A stretch of 48,778 nucleotides of DNA from Phycisphaerae bacterium (GCA_012729395.1 JAAYDF010000227.1:1-48778), one strand, 5' to 3'; shown: positions 33,140-42,558, counted from the first letter of the stretch. Made by a program: numbers and translations. Notes: generated from the sequence alone by a model not told the origin.

Positions 33140-35332
33140 ATGCATGGCCTTGGCATGATGAGAAAACCGAAGGAGCATCACAAGACGCCGGAAGGCTCGA
33201 CCTTCAAGCACTTTCGGCGGTTGTTAGGCTACGTCCGTCCGCACAAGCGCTATCTGGTGCCCGCGCTGGCGTGCGTTCTGTTGATGGCGATCACCTACTC
33301 GGCAAGCATTGGCTCCATTCTGCCGGTGCTGACGGTGATGGTGAAGCCGCAGGGGCTGCACGGCTGGGTTGACCAGTACATCGCAGAGAAGCGCCTGCGC
33401 TGCGAGCTGGGCATCTACGACGTGCTGCGGCACCGTCAGGTGGACGGGGTGCCCCCGGCGGCGGCGCTGATTCGCTCGGTGTCAGCCGGGTCGCCCCTGC
33501 TTGGCGAAAAGACGGACGCCCAGCCCGGGCTGCGCGAAGGCGACTTCATCCTGCGGGTCAACGACGTGGTCGGCGACGCCGTCACCACCTTCCATGCCTT
33601 GGCCGGTCCCGAGACGACCCTGGTCATCGAGTACCAGCCGGCCTTGGGCGGGCCGCCGGCCACCCTCCGAGTCCAGGCATCGCCGCTCGATACGCATCAC
33701 CGGGCGATGCGCGCCGCCGTCGACCTCATTCCCCGTGGTCGCACAGCCGAGGAACGCTGGTACACGCTCGCCTTCGTCCTGGGCTTGTTGCTCTGCGTCG
33801 TGGTCATCGGCAACGTCGCCCGCCTCTTCGCCGAGTACCTCACCGTGCTCGTCAACTGCCGGTCGATCATCGACCTGCGCCGCCAGATGTACGCCCACGT
33901 GCTCAACATGCCGCTCAGCCGCTTCAGCCGCAACACCACCAGCACGATGAGCATGTTCTCGCAGGACATGCAGGAAATCTTCCGCGGGCTCAACAACTTC
34001 TTCCAGAAGGTCGTGGCCGAGCCCTTCAAAGCCATCGGGGCGATCAGCTTGGCCTTCGCCCTGAACTGGCGGCTTACGCTGGTCATGCTGCTCGGCGCTC
34101 CGCTCGCGGCGATTCTGTTCCGCAAGATGGGCCGCAAGATCCGCCGGGCCAGTCGCAAGCTGCTCATCGGTTACGGCGTGATGCTGGGCCAGCTTGAGAG
34201 CACGCTGACCGGCCTGCGAATCGTCAAGGGCTACACCCGCGAGGATTACGAACGCAAGCGTCTTTTCAAGATCGATCGCCACCTGCTGCAGCAGGAGCTC
34301 CGGATGGGCTTCATCGAGGCCCTGACTTCACCGGCTGTCGAGGTGATCGGGTTTGCCGCCGCCGTCGGAGCGATTCTCTTCTTCGCCCGCAACATGCTTC
34401 AGCAGCCCGACCAGACGCCCGAGTTCATCACCATGCTCGTCTGCCTGGGGGCGATCTTCGACCCGATTCGCAAGCTGAGCACCGTGTACCCCAAGCTCCA
34501 GCGAGCCAACGCCGCCGCGCAGCGAATCTTCGATCTGATCGACAGCCCCAGCGAGTATGCCCAGGACGTCGGGCGGCCGGACATCCAGCCTATCCGGCAG
34601 CAACTCACCTTCGAGAACGTGACTTTCACTTACCCCGATGCGAACCAGCCGGCGGTGCGCGATTTCTCGCTCGATGTGGCCAAGGGCGAGGTCATCGCCC
34701 TGGTCGGCCCCAACGGCTCGGGCAAGACCACGGTGCTCAGCCTTCTGCCGCGATTCTTTCCGGTGGACAGCGGCCGCATTCTGATCGACGGTCAGGACAC
34801 GAGCCAGGTCACCTTGCGATCGCTGCGTCGGCAGTTCAGTATCATCACGCAGGAGTCGGTGATCTTCCCCGATACGGTACGAGCCAACATCGCCTACGGC
34901 CGGCCGGATGCCTCCGAGGAGGCCATCCGCTCCGCCGCCGAGCGGGCCTTCGCCGACGAGTTCATCCAGCAGATGCCGGAAGGCTATGACACTATTGTCG
35001 GCGAGCACGGTGCGACCCTCTCGGGCGGGCAGCGGCAACGGATCGCCATCGCCCGGGCCATTCTCCGCGATGCCCCCATCCTCATCTTCGACGAGGCCAC
35101 CAGCCAGGTCGACCCGGAGTCCGAGCTCAAGATCCACCAGGCCCTCGACGAGTTCCTGCTCAACCGCACCTCGTTCATCATCGCCCACCGCTTCAGCACG
35201 ATCCGCGGGGCGCACCGCATCGTGGTCATGGAAGACGGGCGGGCGTTGGCTATCGGCGCGCACGATCGTCTCTACGCCGACTGCCCGCTCTATCGCCGCC
35301 TCTACGAGACGCAGTTCCGCGACGAAGGTTGA
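33140..35332 (+). CDS. ABC exporter (MsbA-like half transporter) with PDZ-like insertion
   Basis: A 730-residue fused permease-ATPase. Helix 1 (about 40-62) and helix 2 (about 217-240) are separated by about 155 residues instead of a short loop. The insertion contains a PDZ-like segment (about 116-185), with GLREGDFILRVNDVVGD followed by TTLVIEYQ and ATLRVQ strands. The rest is a normal type IV exporter: Walker A GPNGSGKTT near 524, Q-loop IITQES, signature LSGGQRQ near 628, Walker B LIFDEATSQVD near 649 and H-loop AHR. Homologues flip lipids or export peptides. The insertion would lie on the periplasmic side, where it could bind peptide C-termini or a partner. The ABC1 kinase gene begins 52 bases later. 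Confidence 0.9.
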   Translation: MHGLGMMRKPKEHHKTPEGSTFKHFRRLLGYVRPHKRYLVPALACVLLMAITYSASIGSILPVLTVMVKPQGLHGWVDQYIAEKRLRCELGIYDVLRHRQVDGVPPAAALIRSVSAGSPLLGEKTDAQPGLREGDFILRVNDVVGDAVTTFHALAGPETTLVIEYQPALGGPPATLRVQASPLDTHHRAMRAAVDLIPRGRTAEERWYTLAFVLGLLLCVVVIGNVARLFAEYLTVLVNCRSIIDLRRQMYAHVLNMPLSRFSRNTTSTMSMFSQDMQEIFRGLNNFFQKVVAEPFKAIGAISLAFALNWRLTLVMLLGAPLAAILFRKMGRKIRRASRKLLIGYGVMLGQLESTLTGLRIVKGYTREDYERKRLFKIDRHLLQQELRMGFIEALTSPAVEVIGFAAAVGAILFFARNMLQQPDQTPEFITMLVCLGAIFDPIRKLSTVYPKLQRANAAAQRIFDLIDSPSEYAQDVGRPDIQPIRQQLTFENVTFTYPDANQPAVRDFSLDVAKGEVIALVGPNGSGKTTVLSLLPRFFPVDSGRILIDGQDTSQVTLRSLRRQFSIITQESVIFPDTVRANIAYGRPDASEEAIRSAAERAFADEFIQQMPEGYDTIVGEHGATLSGGQRQRIAIARAILRDAPILIFDEATSQVDPESELKIHQALDEFLLNRTSFIIAHRFSTIRGAHRIVVMEDGRALAIGAHDRLYADCPLYRRLYETQFRDEG

Positions 35333-35384
35333 CCCCGCGCCTGCCGCTTGCGGCCTCGCACCGCCCGCGGGTATCCTGTTGCCC

Positions 35385-37097
35385 GTGACTCTTAACCTGC
35401 CCAGAACGGTCCGCAGCATTCGCCGGGTGCAGAACATCGTTCGCGTGTTGACGCACCACGGGTTCGGCCATTTGGTCGATCGCCTGCGGTTGGAGCGGTA
35501 CATCCCGCTACCCAAGCGCTGGCGGCACGCCGTCCTGCCCGAGGAGAAGGACGCCGCTGAGATTAGCCTGGGCCGCCGGCTGGCCATGGTCCTCGAATCA
35601 CTCGGCCCGACGTTCATCAAGCTCGGGCAGACCCTGTCCACCCGGCCGGACCTCTTCCCGCCGGACATCATCGCCGAGCTGGTCCAGCTCCAGGATCGTG
35701 TGCCACCCTTCGACAGTGCCGAGGCCCGGCGGATCGTGACTGAGGCCCTCGGGACGCCGATCGAGGAATGCTTCAGCTCCTTCGACGCCGATCCATTCGC
35801 CAGCGGCTCCATCGCCCAAGTCCACCGGGCGGTGACCCGTGCCCAGGGCAGCCAGCTCTCCCAGCGAGTTGTGGTCAAGGTCAAACGCCCGGACATCGAG
35901 GATATCATCCGGCTGGACATGACCATCCTCCGCTGGATCGCCGATCTGGCGGAACGGCTCATACCCGAGTTGCAGCTCTATCGGCCCAAGCTCATCGTCG
36001 AGGAGTTCGAGCGGAACCTGCTGCGGGAGATGGACTTCATCAACGAGGCGGCGGTCATGACCCGCTTCGGCGAGTCCTTCAAGGATGATCCCAACTTCCG
36101 CATTCCTCGGGTCTACTGGGAGTACAGCGGCCCCAGCGTGCTGACGCTCCAAGAGCTGCAAGGTATCAGCGCCCAGCGGGTGCTCGAATCGCCCGACCTC
36201 GCGGTCGATCGCCGGGCCATCGCCGACAAGCTCGCCCGCTCTTTCGTGCGGCAGTTCTTCGAGATCGGGCTGTTCCACGGCGACCCGCACCCCGGGAACC
36301 TGCTGATCGAGCCGCCCGCCAGTATCGGGCTGATCGACTTCGGGCTGACCGGCCGGATCGACGACCAGATGCTCGGGCAACTGGTGCTCGCTCTGGTGGC
36401 CGCCTTCAACCGCGAGCCGGAGCTGATCGTCGAGATCCTCGCCGACATGGACTCCCTCGACGAGTACACCGACCGCCTGCGGCTTCGCAACGATTTCCTG
36501 CAGCTTATCGAGAAGTACTACGGCCTGCCGCTGCACCGCTTCGATACGCAGGTGCTGTTCTACGAAGTCACTGACCTGATCCGCCAGCACAACGTCACCT
36601 TGCCGCGCGAGTTCGTGCTCTTCGGCAAGGCCCTGGTGGCCGTCGGCGGGATCTGCCTGCAACTGGACCCCAATCTCAATCTGGTCGGCCTGATCCGTCC
36701 ACAGTTGCAGACCATCATCGCCAAGCGTCTGTCCCCCTCGCGGCTGCTCAAGTCCACCGCGGTCATGGGCTGGCACCTGGCCAACATCATCAAGAGCGCC
36801 CCCGGCCAGATGCGGGACATCTCCCGCCGCCTGTCCCGCGGTCGCTGGCAGGTCAACATTCGCCACCAGAACCTCGACGACCTCGCCCACGAACTCGACC
36901 GCTCCAGCAATCGCCTCGCCTTCGCCATTGTCATCGGCGCGGTCATCGTCGGCAGTTCCATGGTCGTCACCGCCGAGACCACCGAACCCATCCTCGGCAT
37001 CCCCCTGCGCTTCATGGGCTTCGCCGGCTACATCGTCGCCGGCATCATGGGCCTCGGCCTGGTCATCAACATCATCCGCAGCGGCAAGGTATCCTGA
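35385..37097 (+). CDS. ABC1/AarF/UbiB-family atypical kinase
   Basis: A 570-residue membrane-anchored ABC1 protein. The family-specific KxGQ motif lies in IKLGQTLSTRPDLFP near 78, the alanine-rich loop in ASGSIAQVHRA near 140, the catalytic HGDPHPGN near 298 and LIDFGLTGRID near 318. Two membrane helices close the protein (about 510-565). Members have ATPase activity and support quinone synthesis or lipid homeostasis. The GTG at 35385 is preferred; TTG at 35379 is two codons upstream. Tight linkage to the ABC exporter suggests a shared lipid or envelope role, by inference. No ubiquinone biosynthesis gene is nearby. Confidence 0.9.
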   Translation: MTLNLPRTVRSIRRVQNIVRVLTHHGFGHLVDRLRLERYIPLPKRWRHAVLPEEKDAAEISLGRRLAMVLESLGPTFIKLGQTLSTRPDLFPPDIIAELVQLQDRVPPFDSAEARRIVTEALGTPIEECFSSFDADPFASGSIAQVHRAVTRAQGSQLSQRVVVKVKRPDIEDIIRLDMTILRWIADLAERLIPELQLYRPKLIVEEFERNLLREMDFINEAAVMTRFGESFKDDPNFRIPRVYWEYSGPSVLTLQELQGISAQRVLESPDLAVDRRAIADKLARSFVRQFFEIGLFHGDPHPGNLLIEPPASIGLIDFGLTGRIDDQMLGQLVLALVAAFNREPELIVEILADMDSLDEYTDRLRLRNDFLQLIEKYYGLPLHRFDTQVLFYEVTDLIRQHNVTLPREFVLFGKALVAVGGICLQLDPNLNLVGLIRPQLQTIIAKRLSPSRLLKSTAVMGWHLANIIKSAPGQMRDISRRLSRGRWQVNIRHQNLDDLAHELDRSSNRLAFAIVIGAVIVGSSMVVTAETTEPILGIPLRFMGFAGYIVAGIMGLGLVINIIRSGKVS

Positions 37098-37361
37098 AGC
37101 GGATGCGGAGACGATCTGCGCGGTTGTGGTTCTGGGAAGGCATCTCACCGCCGCCCCCGTCTGCCGGTGCCGCTTGCGGCGCCGTCCCACATCGCCACCC
37201 GCCTCCGTTTAGCGGTGCCACTTGCGGCGCCGACCCAGGTCGCCTGACGCGAGCCGTCTTTCCTACCGCTTTCGGGTGGCGAGGTGGTACAATGGACATA
37301 GAGCGTCAAAGGAATACCCGGCGGTGGGTGGGGGCTGGCCGCCAGGGACAGAACGGATCGG

Positions 37362-37568
37362 ATGGTCATGAGCATCATTACTGAGCTTGAACGAGCCGTG
37401 CAGCAGCTCGCACCGGAGGAGTTGGCAAGGTTTCGCGAGTGGTTCGCGGCGTTTGATGCCGAGCAATGGGATCGCCAGATCGAGCGGGACGCGGCCGCCG
37501 GGCGACTGGATGCGCTGGCAGAGGAGGCCCTCGCTGATGTTCGCGAGGGTCACGGCAGGAACCTGTGA
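37362..37568 (+). CDS. Putative antitoxin of a type II toxin-antitoxin pair
   Basis: A 68-residue acidic helical protein (SIITELERAVQQLAPEEL at the N-terminus, then EEALADVREGHGRNL). Small size, charge and position directly before a RelE/ParE-like protein support an antitoxin role. The toxin start overlaps its stop (GTGA). It may begin at ATG 37362 or 37368. A TACAAT hexamer at about 37287 could serve as a -10 element, but its -35 is unclear. No DNA-binding fold is obvious, as in short antitoxins of this kind found widely in bacteria. Confidence 0.7.
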   Translation: MVMSIITELERAVQQLAPEELARFREWFAAFDAEQWDRQIERDAAAGRLDALAEEALADVREGHGRNL

Positions 37569-37822
37569 GACACCGCGCGAGCCGACGCTTCTGGCAGTGT
37601 TATGACGCCCTGCCTCTGGAAGTCCGGAGGCTTGCGGATGCCAATTATCAGCTACTCAAATCCGACGAAGCTTACCCCTCACTGCATTACAGGAAGGTGG
37701 GCCGTTTCCGATCACTACGCGTGGGATTGCACTACCGAGCTCTGGGCATCGATCTGGGCGAGGAGGTCGTATGGTTCTGGATCGGGCACCACGCGGAGTA
37801 CGACCGCTTGATCGGTGATTAG
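37565..37822 (+). CDS. RelE/ParE-superfamily toxin
   Basis: An 85-residue basic protein with the RelE/ParE/HigB arrangement: an N-terminal helical hairpin (FWQCYDALPLEVRRLADANY, about 9-28), then strands HYRKVGRFRSLRVGLHYRAL (about 41-60) and VVWFWIGHHAEYDRLI at the end. Such toxins usually cleave mRNA at the ribosome or inhibit gyrase. It starts at GTG overlapping the antitoxin stop (GTGA). Family-level identification is reasonable; HigB-like mRNA interferase versus ParE cannot be separated by reading. Confidence 0.75.
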   Translation: MRHRASRRFWQCYDALPLEVRRLADANYQLLKSDEAYPSLHYRKVGRFRSLRVGLHYRALGIDLGEEVVWFWIGHHAEYDRLIGD

Positions 37823-37842
37823 CGGCGGAACTGCCACCGACG

Positions 37843-37930
37843 CGAAGGCACCGAGCCCGAAGCAGAAGCGCCCGGGGCTCGCCAGGAGGCGTCCCGCTCG
37901 CTCGCGCTCGGGGCTCGTCCACGTCGGTCG
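37843..37930. repeat. REP-like unit, same family as the RAYT-flanking repeats
   Basis: GAGCCCGAAGCAGAAGCGCC and GCTCGCGCTCGGGGCTCGT occur in inverted orientation here, resembling units in the 2.4-4.1 kb blocks. It lies in the gap after the toxin-antitoxin pair. The rest of the gap up to 38126 holds no gene. Confidence 0.6.
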
Positions 37931-38126
37931 CCTCTTGGACAGCCCTCCGTACTCCTGCAGCCTGCGGGGTGGTATAGTAACCTGGACGGTTTGTGAGCAG
38001 TAGCCGGCGTCTCCCGCCACTTCCCGAGGCCGAGCAGCGAGAGGCCGCGGGTAATTGAGGCTGCGGCGCGGTATGCCGTCTGGCCGTCGCACACGGCCCG
38101 CTGGTACTACCTGATTGGAGGGGTTC

Positions 38127-38942
38127 ATGCCCATCGGTGACCGGCTGTTCTATCATCCAACGCGGAAGCGATACGATTCGCCCGCCGACTATCAGCTACA
38201 GCACGAGTCGGTTGAGTTTCGGGCTCGCGATGGGATTCGTCTGCATGGTTGGTTCTTCCCGGCCGTGGGAAAGGCCCAGGGCACCGTTCTCCATCTGCAC
38301 GGCAACGCGGGCAACATCACCGGGCACTTTCTACAGGTGTCATGGCTGCCGGCCGCGGGGTGGAACGTGCTCTGCTTCGACTACCGGGGTTACGGGCGTT
38401 CGCAGGGGCGAGTGTCTCGCGCGGGTACGGTGGCCGACGCCCACGCGGCTCTGGACTACTTGCTCGGTCGGCCGGGGGTGGATCCGCAGGGCATCGTCGT
38501 GTTTGGCCAGTCGCTGGGTGGTGCGGTCGGCGTCGTGCTGGCGGCGGAGCGGGCGGAGATTCGCGGCTTGGCGATCGACGGGGCGTTCGACGATTACCGT
38601 GGCATCGTCGCGTGGCATATTCGCCATCACCCGCTGCTTCTCGTGCTGGCCTGGTGGCTGCCTTCAACGCTGATCCGCCGCGGGCTTGACCCCATTGATG
38701 TTGTCGCACAGATCAGCCCGCGACCGCTCCTGATCCTGCAAGGCACGGCGGATCGGATCGTCCCCGCGCACATGGCCCGTCAACTCCACGCAGCGGCCGG
38801 CGAGCCGAAGGAACTCTGGCTCATCGAAGAGGCCGACCACTACCAGGCCCTGCAGGAGCGGCCGGAGGTGGCTCGTCCGCGGCTGCTCGCATTCTTCGGG
38901 CGGTGCCTTGCGGACACCCGCGACGCTGTACCGAGTGCCTGA
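38127..38942 (+). CDS. Alpha/beta hydrolase (serine aminopeptidase/BEM46-like)
   Basis: A 271-residue alpha/beta hydrolase. Motifs are DGIRLHGWFFP, oxyanion-region HLHGNAGN near 56, DYRGYGRSQG near 84, the nucleophile elbow GQSLGG near 129 (Ser), the acid GTADRIVP near 211, and the catalytic histidine in ADHYQAL near 237. No signal peptide is seen. GGAGGGG lies about 4 bases before the ATG. It is a paralogue-like relative of the lower-GC hydrolase at 44.4-45.3 kb. Specific substrate is unknown; esterase or thioesterase activity is likely. Confidence 0.88.
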   Translation: MPIGDRLFYHPTRKRYDSPADYQLQHESVEFRARDGIRLHGWFFPAVGKAQGTVLHLHGNAGNITGHFLQVSWLPAAGWNVLCFDYRGYGRSQGRVSRAGTVADAHAALDYLLGRPGVDPQGIVVFGQSLGGAVGVVLAAERAEIRGLAIDGAFDDYRGIVAWHIRHHPLLLVLAWWLPSTLIRRGLDPIDVVAQISPRPLLILQGTADRIVPAHMARQLHAAAGEPKELWLIEEADHYQALQERPEVARPRLLAFFGRCLADTRDAVPSA

Positions 38943-39017
38943 CGCTCAGGCGCAAAATGCGTTCGCGATTCGCCACCCCTTCCCCGACACCGGCACCGCG
39001 GGTAACTTGTGGCCGGT

Positions 39018-41189
39018 ATGAGCGCAACACGCCACGCATCCAAGCCTGTGACGACGCAGAGCACTTCGCCTGCGAGTCGGCCGTCTGCCGGCTGGATCGT
39101 CCTGGGTTTCGTGATCTTCACCTTGGGGCTCGTCGGGCTGGAATCGGTGGTCGCTCTGGCGGTGTTCGTGCTCGAAAGCGCGTGTGCCCTGGCGGTGCTG
39201 GCGGCGGCAGCCCTGGCGGGCGGATGGCTGGTGAGCCTGCTCGGGCTGAGCCAGGCGAGTCGGGCTGAACGCGTCGTGCTAGGTGCGTGCCTGGGTGTGG
39301 GGACGCTTTCACTGCTGGTGTTCGGGCTCGCGGCCGTGGGGGCGATGTCGCGAGGATCGGCGTTCGTCCTGGTCGGACTTGTCGCGGCGGCCGCATGTGC
39401 CCGCCTGCTTCATGAGCGAAGCCGATCCGCGAAGTCCGAATGGGCCTCCTCGTGCTCCGGCGGTGACCAGCAACAAGTTGCCTCGGTCCGATCTTCGGGT
39501 GACTCAGTCCGATCTTCTGTTGCCGCGACCGGGACTTGCGTTGCCGCGGATGGGGATTTCGTTGAGCCTGTCCATTCCTCCACGTGGCGTGGGCTGTGGC
39601 TGTTGGCGATTCCTTTTCTGGCGATGACCTGTCTGGCCGCGACGCTGCCGCCAGGTATTATATGGCAGGAGGAGGGCTTCGGCTACGATGTGCTCGAATA
39701 CCACCTGGCCGTGCCCAAGGCGTACCTGGAGCAGGGCCGCGTGTCTTTCATGCCGAACAATGTCTACGCCAGCTTTCCGCTCAACGCGGAGATGCTCTGG
39801 CTGTTGATGATGGCTCTCGGCGGCGACGCGGTAGACGCGGTATTCATGGTCCAGGGCGTCAACGTAGGCTTGGCCCTGCTGACCGTCGCCGCGGCATGGC
39901 TGGTGGGACTGACGTGGTCGCCTCGGGCGGGAGTGGCGGCAGGAGTGCTGGCGGCCACGTGCCCGTGGCTGACGTATCTTGCGGGGATCGCCTTCGTCGA
40001 GCCCGGGATGCTCGCGATGGGCATGGCCGCCTTGGCCGCGCTGCTGCGAACGGGGCAAACCAATCGCCGGGCGGTCGGCTATGCCGGGGCAGGGGGGCTG
40101 TTGGCCGGTTTGGCATGCGGATTCAAGTACACCGCCGTTCCGCTGATTGCCGCACCGCTGGTCCTGGTGCTACTGCTGGCCGGCCCCGCGAGTTGGGCCA
40201 GGCTGCGAGCTCTGGCCATCTACGGTGCCGCGTGCCTATTGGCATTCGCACCGTGGCTGGTCCGCAACCTTGTGGACACCGGCAATCCAGTGTTCCCCCT
40301 TGCATACTCTGTCTTCGGAGCCCGGCCGGGGCTGTGGGACGACGCGTTGCAGAGCCGCTGGGAACGTGCCCACGCCTCCGCGGAAGCTGAACGCACGGAG
40401 CGCCCATGGATCGGCCGGGTGTTCGACCGCACCCTCGGTGATCTGCGCACGGGGCCGCTGCTGTGGGCTTTGGCAGTGGTGGGAGCGGTAGGGCGACGCG
40501 ACCGGCGAACATGGGCCCTGATCGCGATGGCTGCCTGTCAGCTCGCGGTCTGGGGCGCCGCGACGCATCTGTTCGCCCGTTTTGCCGTTGTCCTGCTCTT
40601 GCCGCTGGTGGCTCTGGCGGCCGGCGGCATTCACCGGCCCTGGCTTGCGTCGCGCGGGTCGTTGCTGTGCGGCCTGCTGGTTCTCGCGGCGGCGGCCAAT
40701 CTTTACCACATCGGGACGCTCTATTATCATCACACTCGCGTCGGCCCGGCCAAGACTCCGATCACGGCCTACGGTCAGGTCGGCTGGTTCGTCGAGGGGC
40801 AATGGCCCGGCATGCAGCACGTGGGTTTGGTGAACGCTCTGCAAGGGCGGGCCAACGTGCTGTTGGTCGGCGAGGCCCGGAGTTACTACTTCCGCCGGCC
40901 TTGCGAGTATGCCGTGGTGTTCAACCATCACCCGCTCGGTGAAGCCGCCCGGCAGATCGCGGACGACCACCAACTGATGGATTGGCTCCGCGACCGCGGT
41001 ACGACGCACCTGTTGTTTCATTGGGATGAGCTGACGCGGCTTGGCCGAACTTACGGTTTGCCGAGGGGCCTCGACGACCGGTTGTTGCCGAGACTCGAGG
41101 CCGCAGGACTCAACGCCGTTGCGTCGGTCAGCTCCGGCGATGGGCAACCCCCATACGCCACGTTGTTTGAGGTGCCGGCTGATGAGTGA
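39018..41189 (+). CDS. Multi-spanning membrane protein, GT-C/ArnT-like glycosyltransferase
   Basis: A 723-residue protein with about 12-13 hydrophobic helices. A cytosolic-looking segment (about 130-195) with repeated Ser/Arg-Ser patches lies after the fourth helix. A predicted loop reads EEGFGYDVLEYHLAVPKAYLE (about 217-237, in part), which is like the loop 1 acid and YH motif of GT-C enzymes that use polyprenyl-phosphate sugars. A soluble C-terminal part (about 600-723) follows. The stop overlaps the PfkB start by 8 bases, so the two are translated together. The GT-C assignment rests on topology and the loop motif. An alternative start (TTG 39009) adds three residues. Confidence 0.7.
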   Translation: MSATRHASKPVTTQSTSPASRPSAGWIVLGFVIFTLGLVGLESVVALAVFVLESACALAVLAAAALAGGWLVSLLGLSQASRAERVVLGACLGVGTLSLLVFGLAAVGAMSRGSAFVLVGLVAAAACARLLHERSRSAKSEWASSCSGGDQQQVASVRSSGDSVRSSVAATGTCVAADGDFVEPVHSSTWRGLWLLAIPFLAMTCLAATLPPGIIWQEEGFGYDVLEYHLAVPKAYLEQGRVSFMPNNVYASFPLNAEMLWLLMMALGGDAVDAVFMVQGVNVGLALLTVAAAWLVGLTWSPRAGVAAGVLAATCPWLTYLAGIAFVEPGMLAMGMAALAALLRTGQTNRRAVGYAGAGGLLAGLACGFKYTAVPLIAAPLVLVLLLAGPASWARLRALAIYGAACLLAFAPWLVRNLVDTGNPVFPLAYSVFGARPGLWDDALQSRWERAHASAEAERTERPWIGRVFDRTLGDLRTGPLLWALAVVGAVGRRDRRTWALIAMAACQLAVWGAATHLFARFAVVLLLPLVALAAGGIHRPWLASRGSLLCGLLVLAAAANLYHIGTLYYHHTRVGPAKTPITAYGQVGWFVEGQWPGMQHVGLVNALQGRANVLLVGEARSYYFRRPCEYAVVFNHHPLGEAARQIADDHQLMDWLRDRGTTHLLFHWDELTRLGRTYGLPRGLDDRLLPRLEAAGLNAVASVSSGDGQPPYATLFEVPADE

Positions 41190-42141
41190 CATCCTGACCA
41201 TCGGGATCACGACCGTGGATGCGATCGGGCAGACCATCGACAGCTTCCCGCCGCCCGGCGGCTTGCGGCTGTTCGACAAACTGACCCTCACCACCGGCGG
41301 CAACGCCACCAACTGCTCCATCGCCTTGGCCAAGATGGGGGTGCCCTGCGACGTGATCCTCAAGGTCGGCAACGACGCCTTGGGCGACTTCGTTGTCAGT
41401 GAGCTGCATCGCTACGCTGTTGGAGCCGAGGGGGTCATCCGCGCCGACGGCGTGCACACCCCGTATACCTTCGTCTGCGTACTCAGCGATGGCCAGCGCA
41501 GCTTCTTCCATACCATGGGCACCAACGGCACACTGTGTTTCGACGATATCCGGCTGGACCTCGTCCGCAAGGCGAAGTTTTGCTTCGTGACCGGCACGAT
41601 GGTCATGGCTACCTTCGACGGCAAGCAGACGGCCCACCTCCTCGCCGAGGCACAGAAGGCCGGCGTCAAGACACTGCTCGACACGGTCTACCTGGACAAC
41701 GCATCGCGAGAAGCTTGGCAGGGCAACATCCATCCCGCGTTGCCGGTGCTGGATTACTTCATTCCCTCGCTGCCCGAGGCCCGAGCGATCACCGGCCTGG
41801 ACGAGCCGTCCGAGATGGCCCGGGCCTTTCAGGACCGTGGGTGCCGCAACGTGGTCATCAAGCTCGACTCGCGAGGCGCCTTCTGCCGCGAAGCCGGCGG
41901 GGCGGAGACCTTCGTGCCCGCTTATCAGGTGGGCAATGTCGTGGACACCACCGGGGCGGGGGACTGCTGGAGCGCGGGTTTCCTGGCGGGCCTCCAGGAG
42001 GGCCAGGATATGCCCTCCGCGGCCTTGCTCGGCAACGCCACCGCGGCCCATTGCATCCAGGCCCCGGGTGCCTCGACGGGCATCGTACCCCTTAGCCAGA
42101 TCCGCGATTTCCAGAAGACAACGCCTCAACGCCGCCTCTGA
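41182..42141 (+). CDS. PfkB-family carbohydrate/nucleoside kinase
   Basis: A 319-residue cytosolic kinase of the ribokinase fold. The N-terminal GGNATNCSIALAKMG (about 33-47) and the C-terminal anion-hole/catalytic motif DTTGAGDCWSAGFLAG (about 254-269, catalytic Asp in GAGD) are intact. It phosphorylates a hydroxymethyl group of a sugar or nucleoside; the substrate cannot be read from sequence. The ATG at 41182 lies within the last 8 bases of the membrane gene, so activity on a product or precursor of that glycosyltransferase-like protein is plausible. Confidence 0.92.
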   Translation: MSDILTIGITTVDAIGQTIDSFPPPGGLRLFDKLTLTTGGNATNCSIALAKMGVPCDVILKVGNDALGDFVVSELHRYAVGAEGVIRADGVHTPYTFVCVLSDGQRSFFHTMGTNGTLCFDDIRLDLVRKAKFCFVTGTMVMATFDGKQTAHLLAEAQKAGVKTLLDTVYLDNASREAWQGNIHPALPVLDYFIPSLPEARAITGLDEPSEMARAFQDRGCRNVVIKLDSRGAFCREAGGAETFVPAYQVGNVVDTTGAGDCWSAGFLAGLQEGQDMPSAALLGNATAAHCIQAPGASTGIVPLSQIRDFQKTTPQRRL

Positions 42142-42410
42142 CCGGCCGACCACCCGGCGAGCCGGGGCAACGCCGCCTTGCCGAAACCGCCCGCTCCCGC
42201 CCAAAAAACGCGCAAGAAAGGTTGCACGCCGGCCTTCCACGCGTTACACTGCCATCGCCGGGACACGGTTCCGGGGAGGGGGCGGCCTCTCCGACGCGAA
42301 CCGGCCATGTGATCGAGTTATCTTGATATGGGTGGCGACCGCTTGCCGAAGGAGGCGAGGCGGGATGTGGCTGCCCGAGTGTTGTAGTCACCAATCCAAG
42401 GAGTAGTACG

Positions 42411-42530
42411 ATGAAATGGATCATGAGTCTTGCTCTCGTTGCGGTTCTCTTCGCGGTTGGATGCAAGCAGGAAGCCGCTAAGGAAGCCGCTCCCGAGACC
42501 CCGGTCGAAAAGCCGGCCGAACAGCCGTAA
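42411..42530 (+). CDS. Small (39-residue) lipoprotein
   Basis: A 39-residue open frame missed by length cut-offs. It encodes a lipoprotein signal peptide (MKWIMSLALVAVLFAVGC, cysteine 18 in lipobox FAVGC) and a short polar tail rich in Glu, Lys, Ala and Pro (residues 19-39). AAGGAG lies about 9 bases upstream of the ATG. The form resembles entericidin-like or other tiny planctomycete lipoproteins. It stands alone between the PfkB and M42 genes, with a GC-rich hairpin pair downstream (42559-42629). Real expression is likely; function is unknown. Confidence 0.75.
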   Translation: MKWIMSLALVAVLFAVGCKQEAAKEAAPETPVEKPAEQP

Positions 42531-42558
42531 GGCTTCCCTGGACGCATAATCAGACGAC

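Noticed and set aside
34328-37190. Long minus-strand open frames opposite the ABC exporter and ABC1 kinase
   Set aside because: No domain motifs; antisense of genes with complete catalytic signatures.
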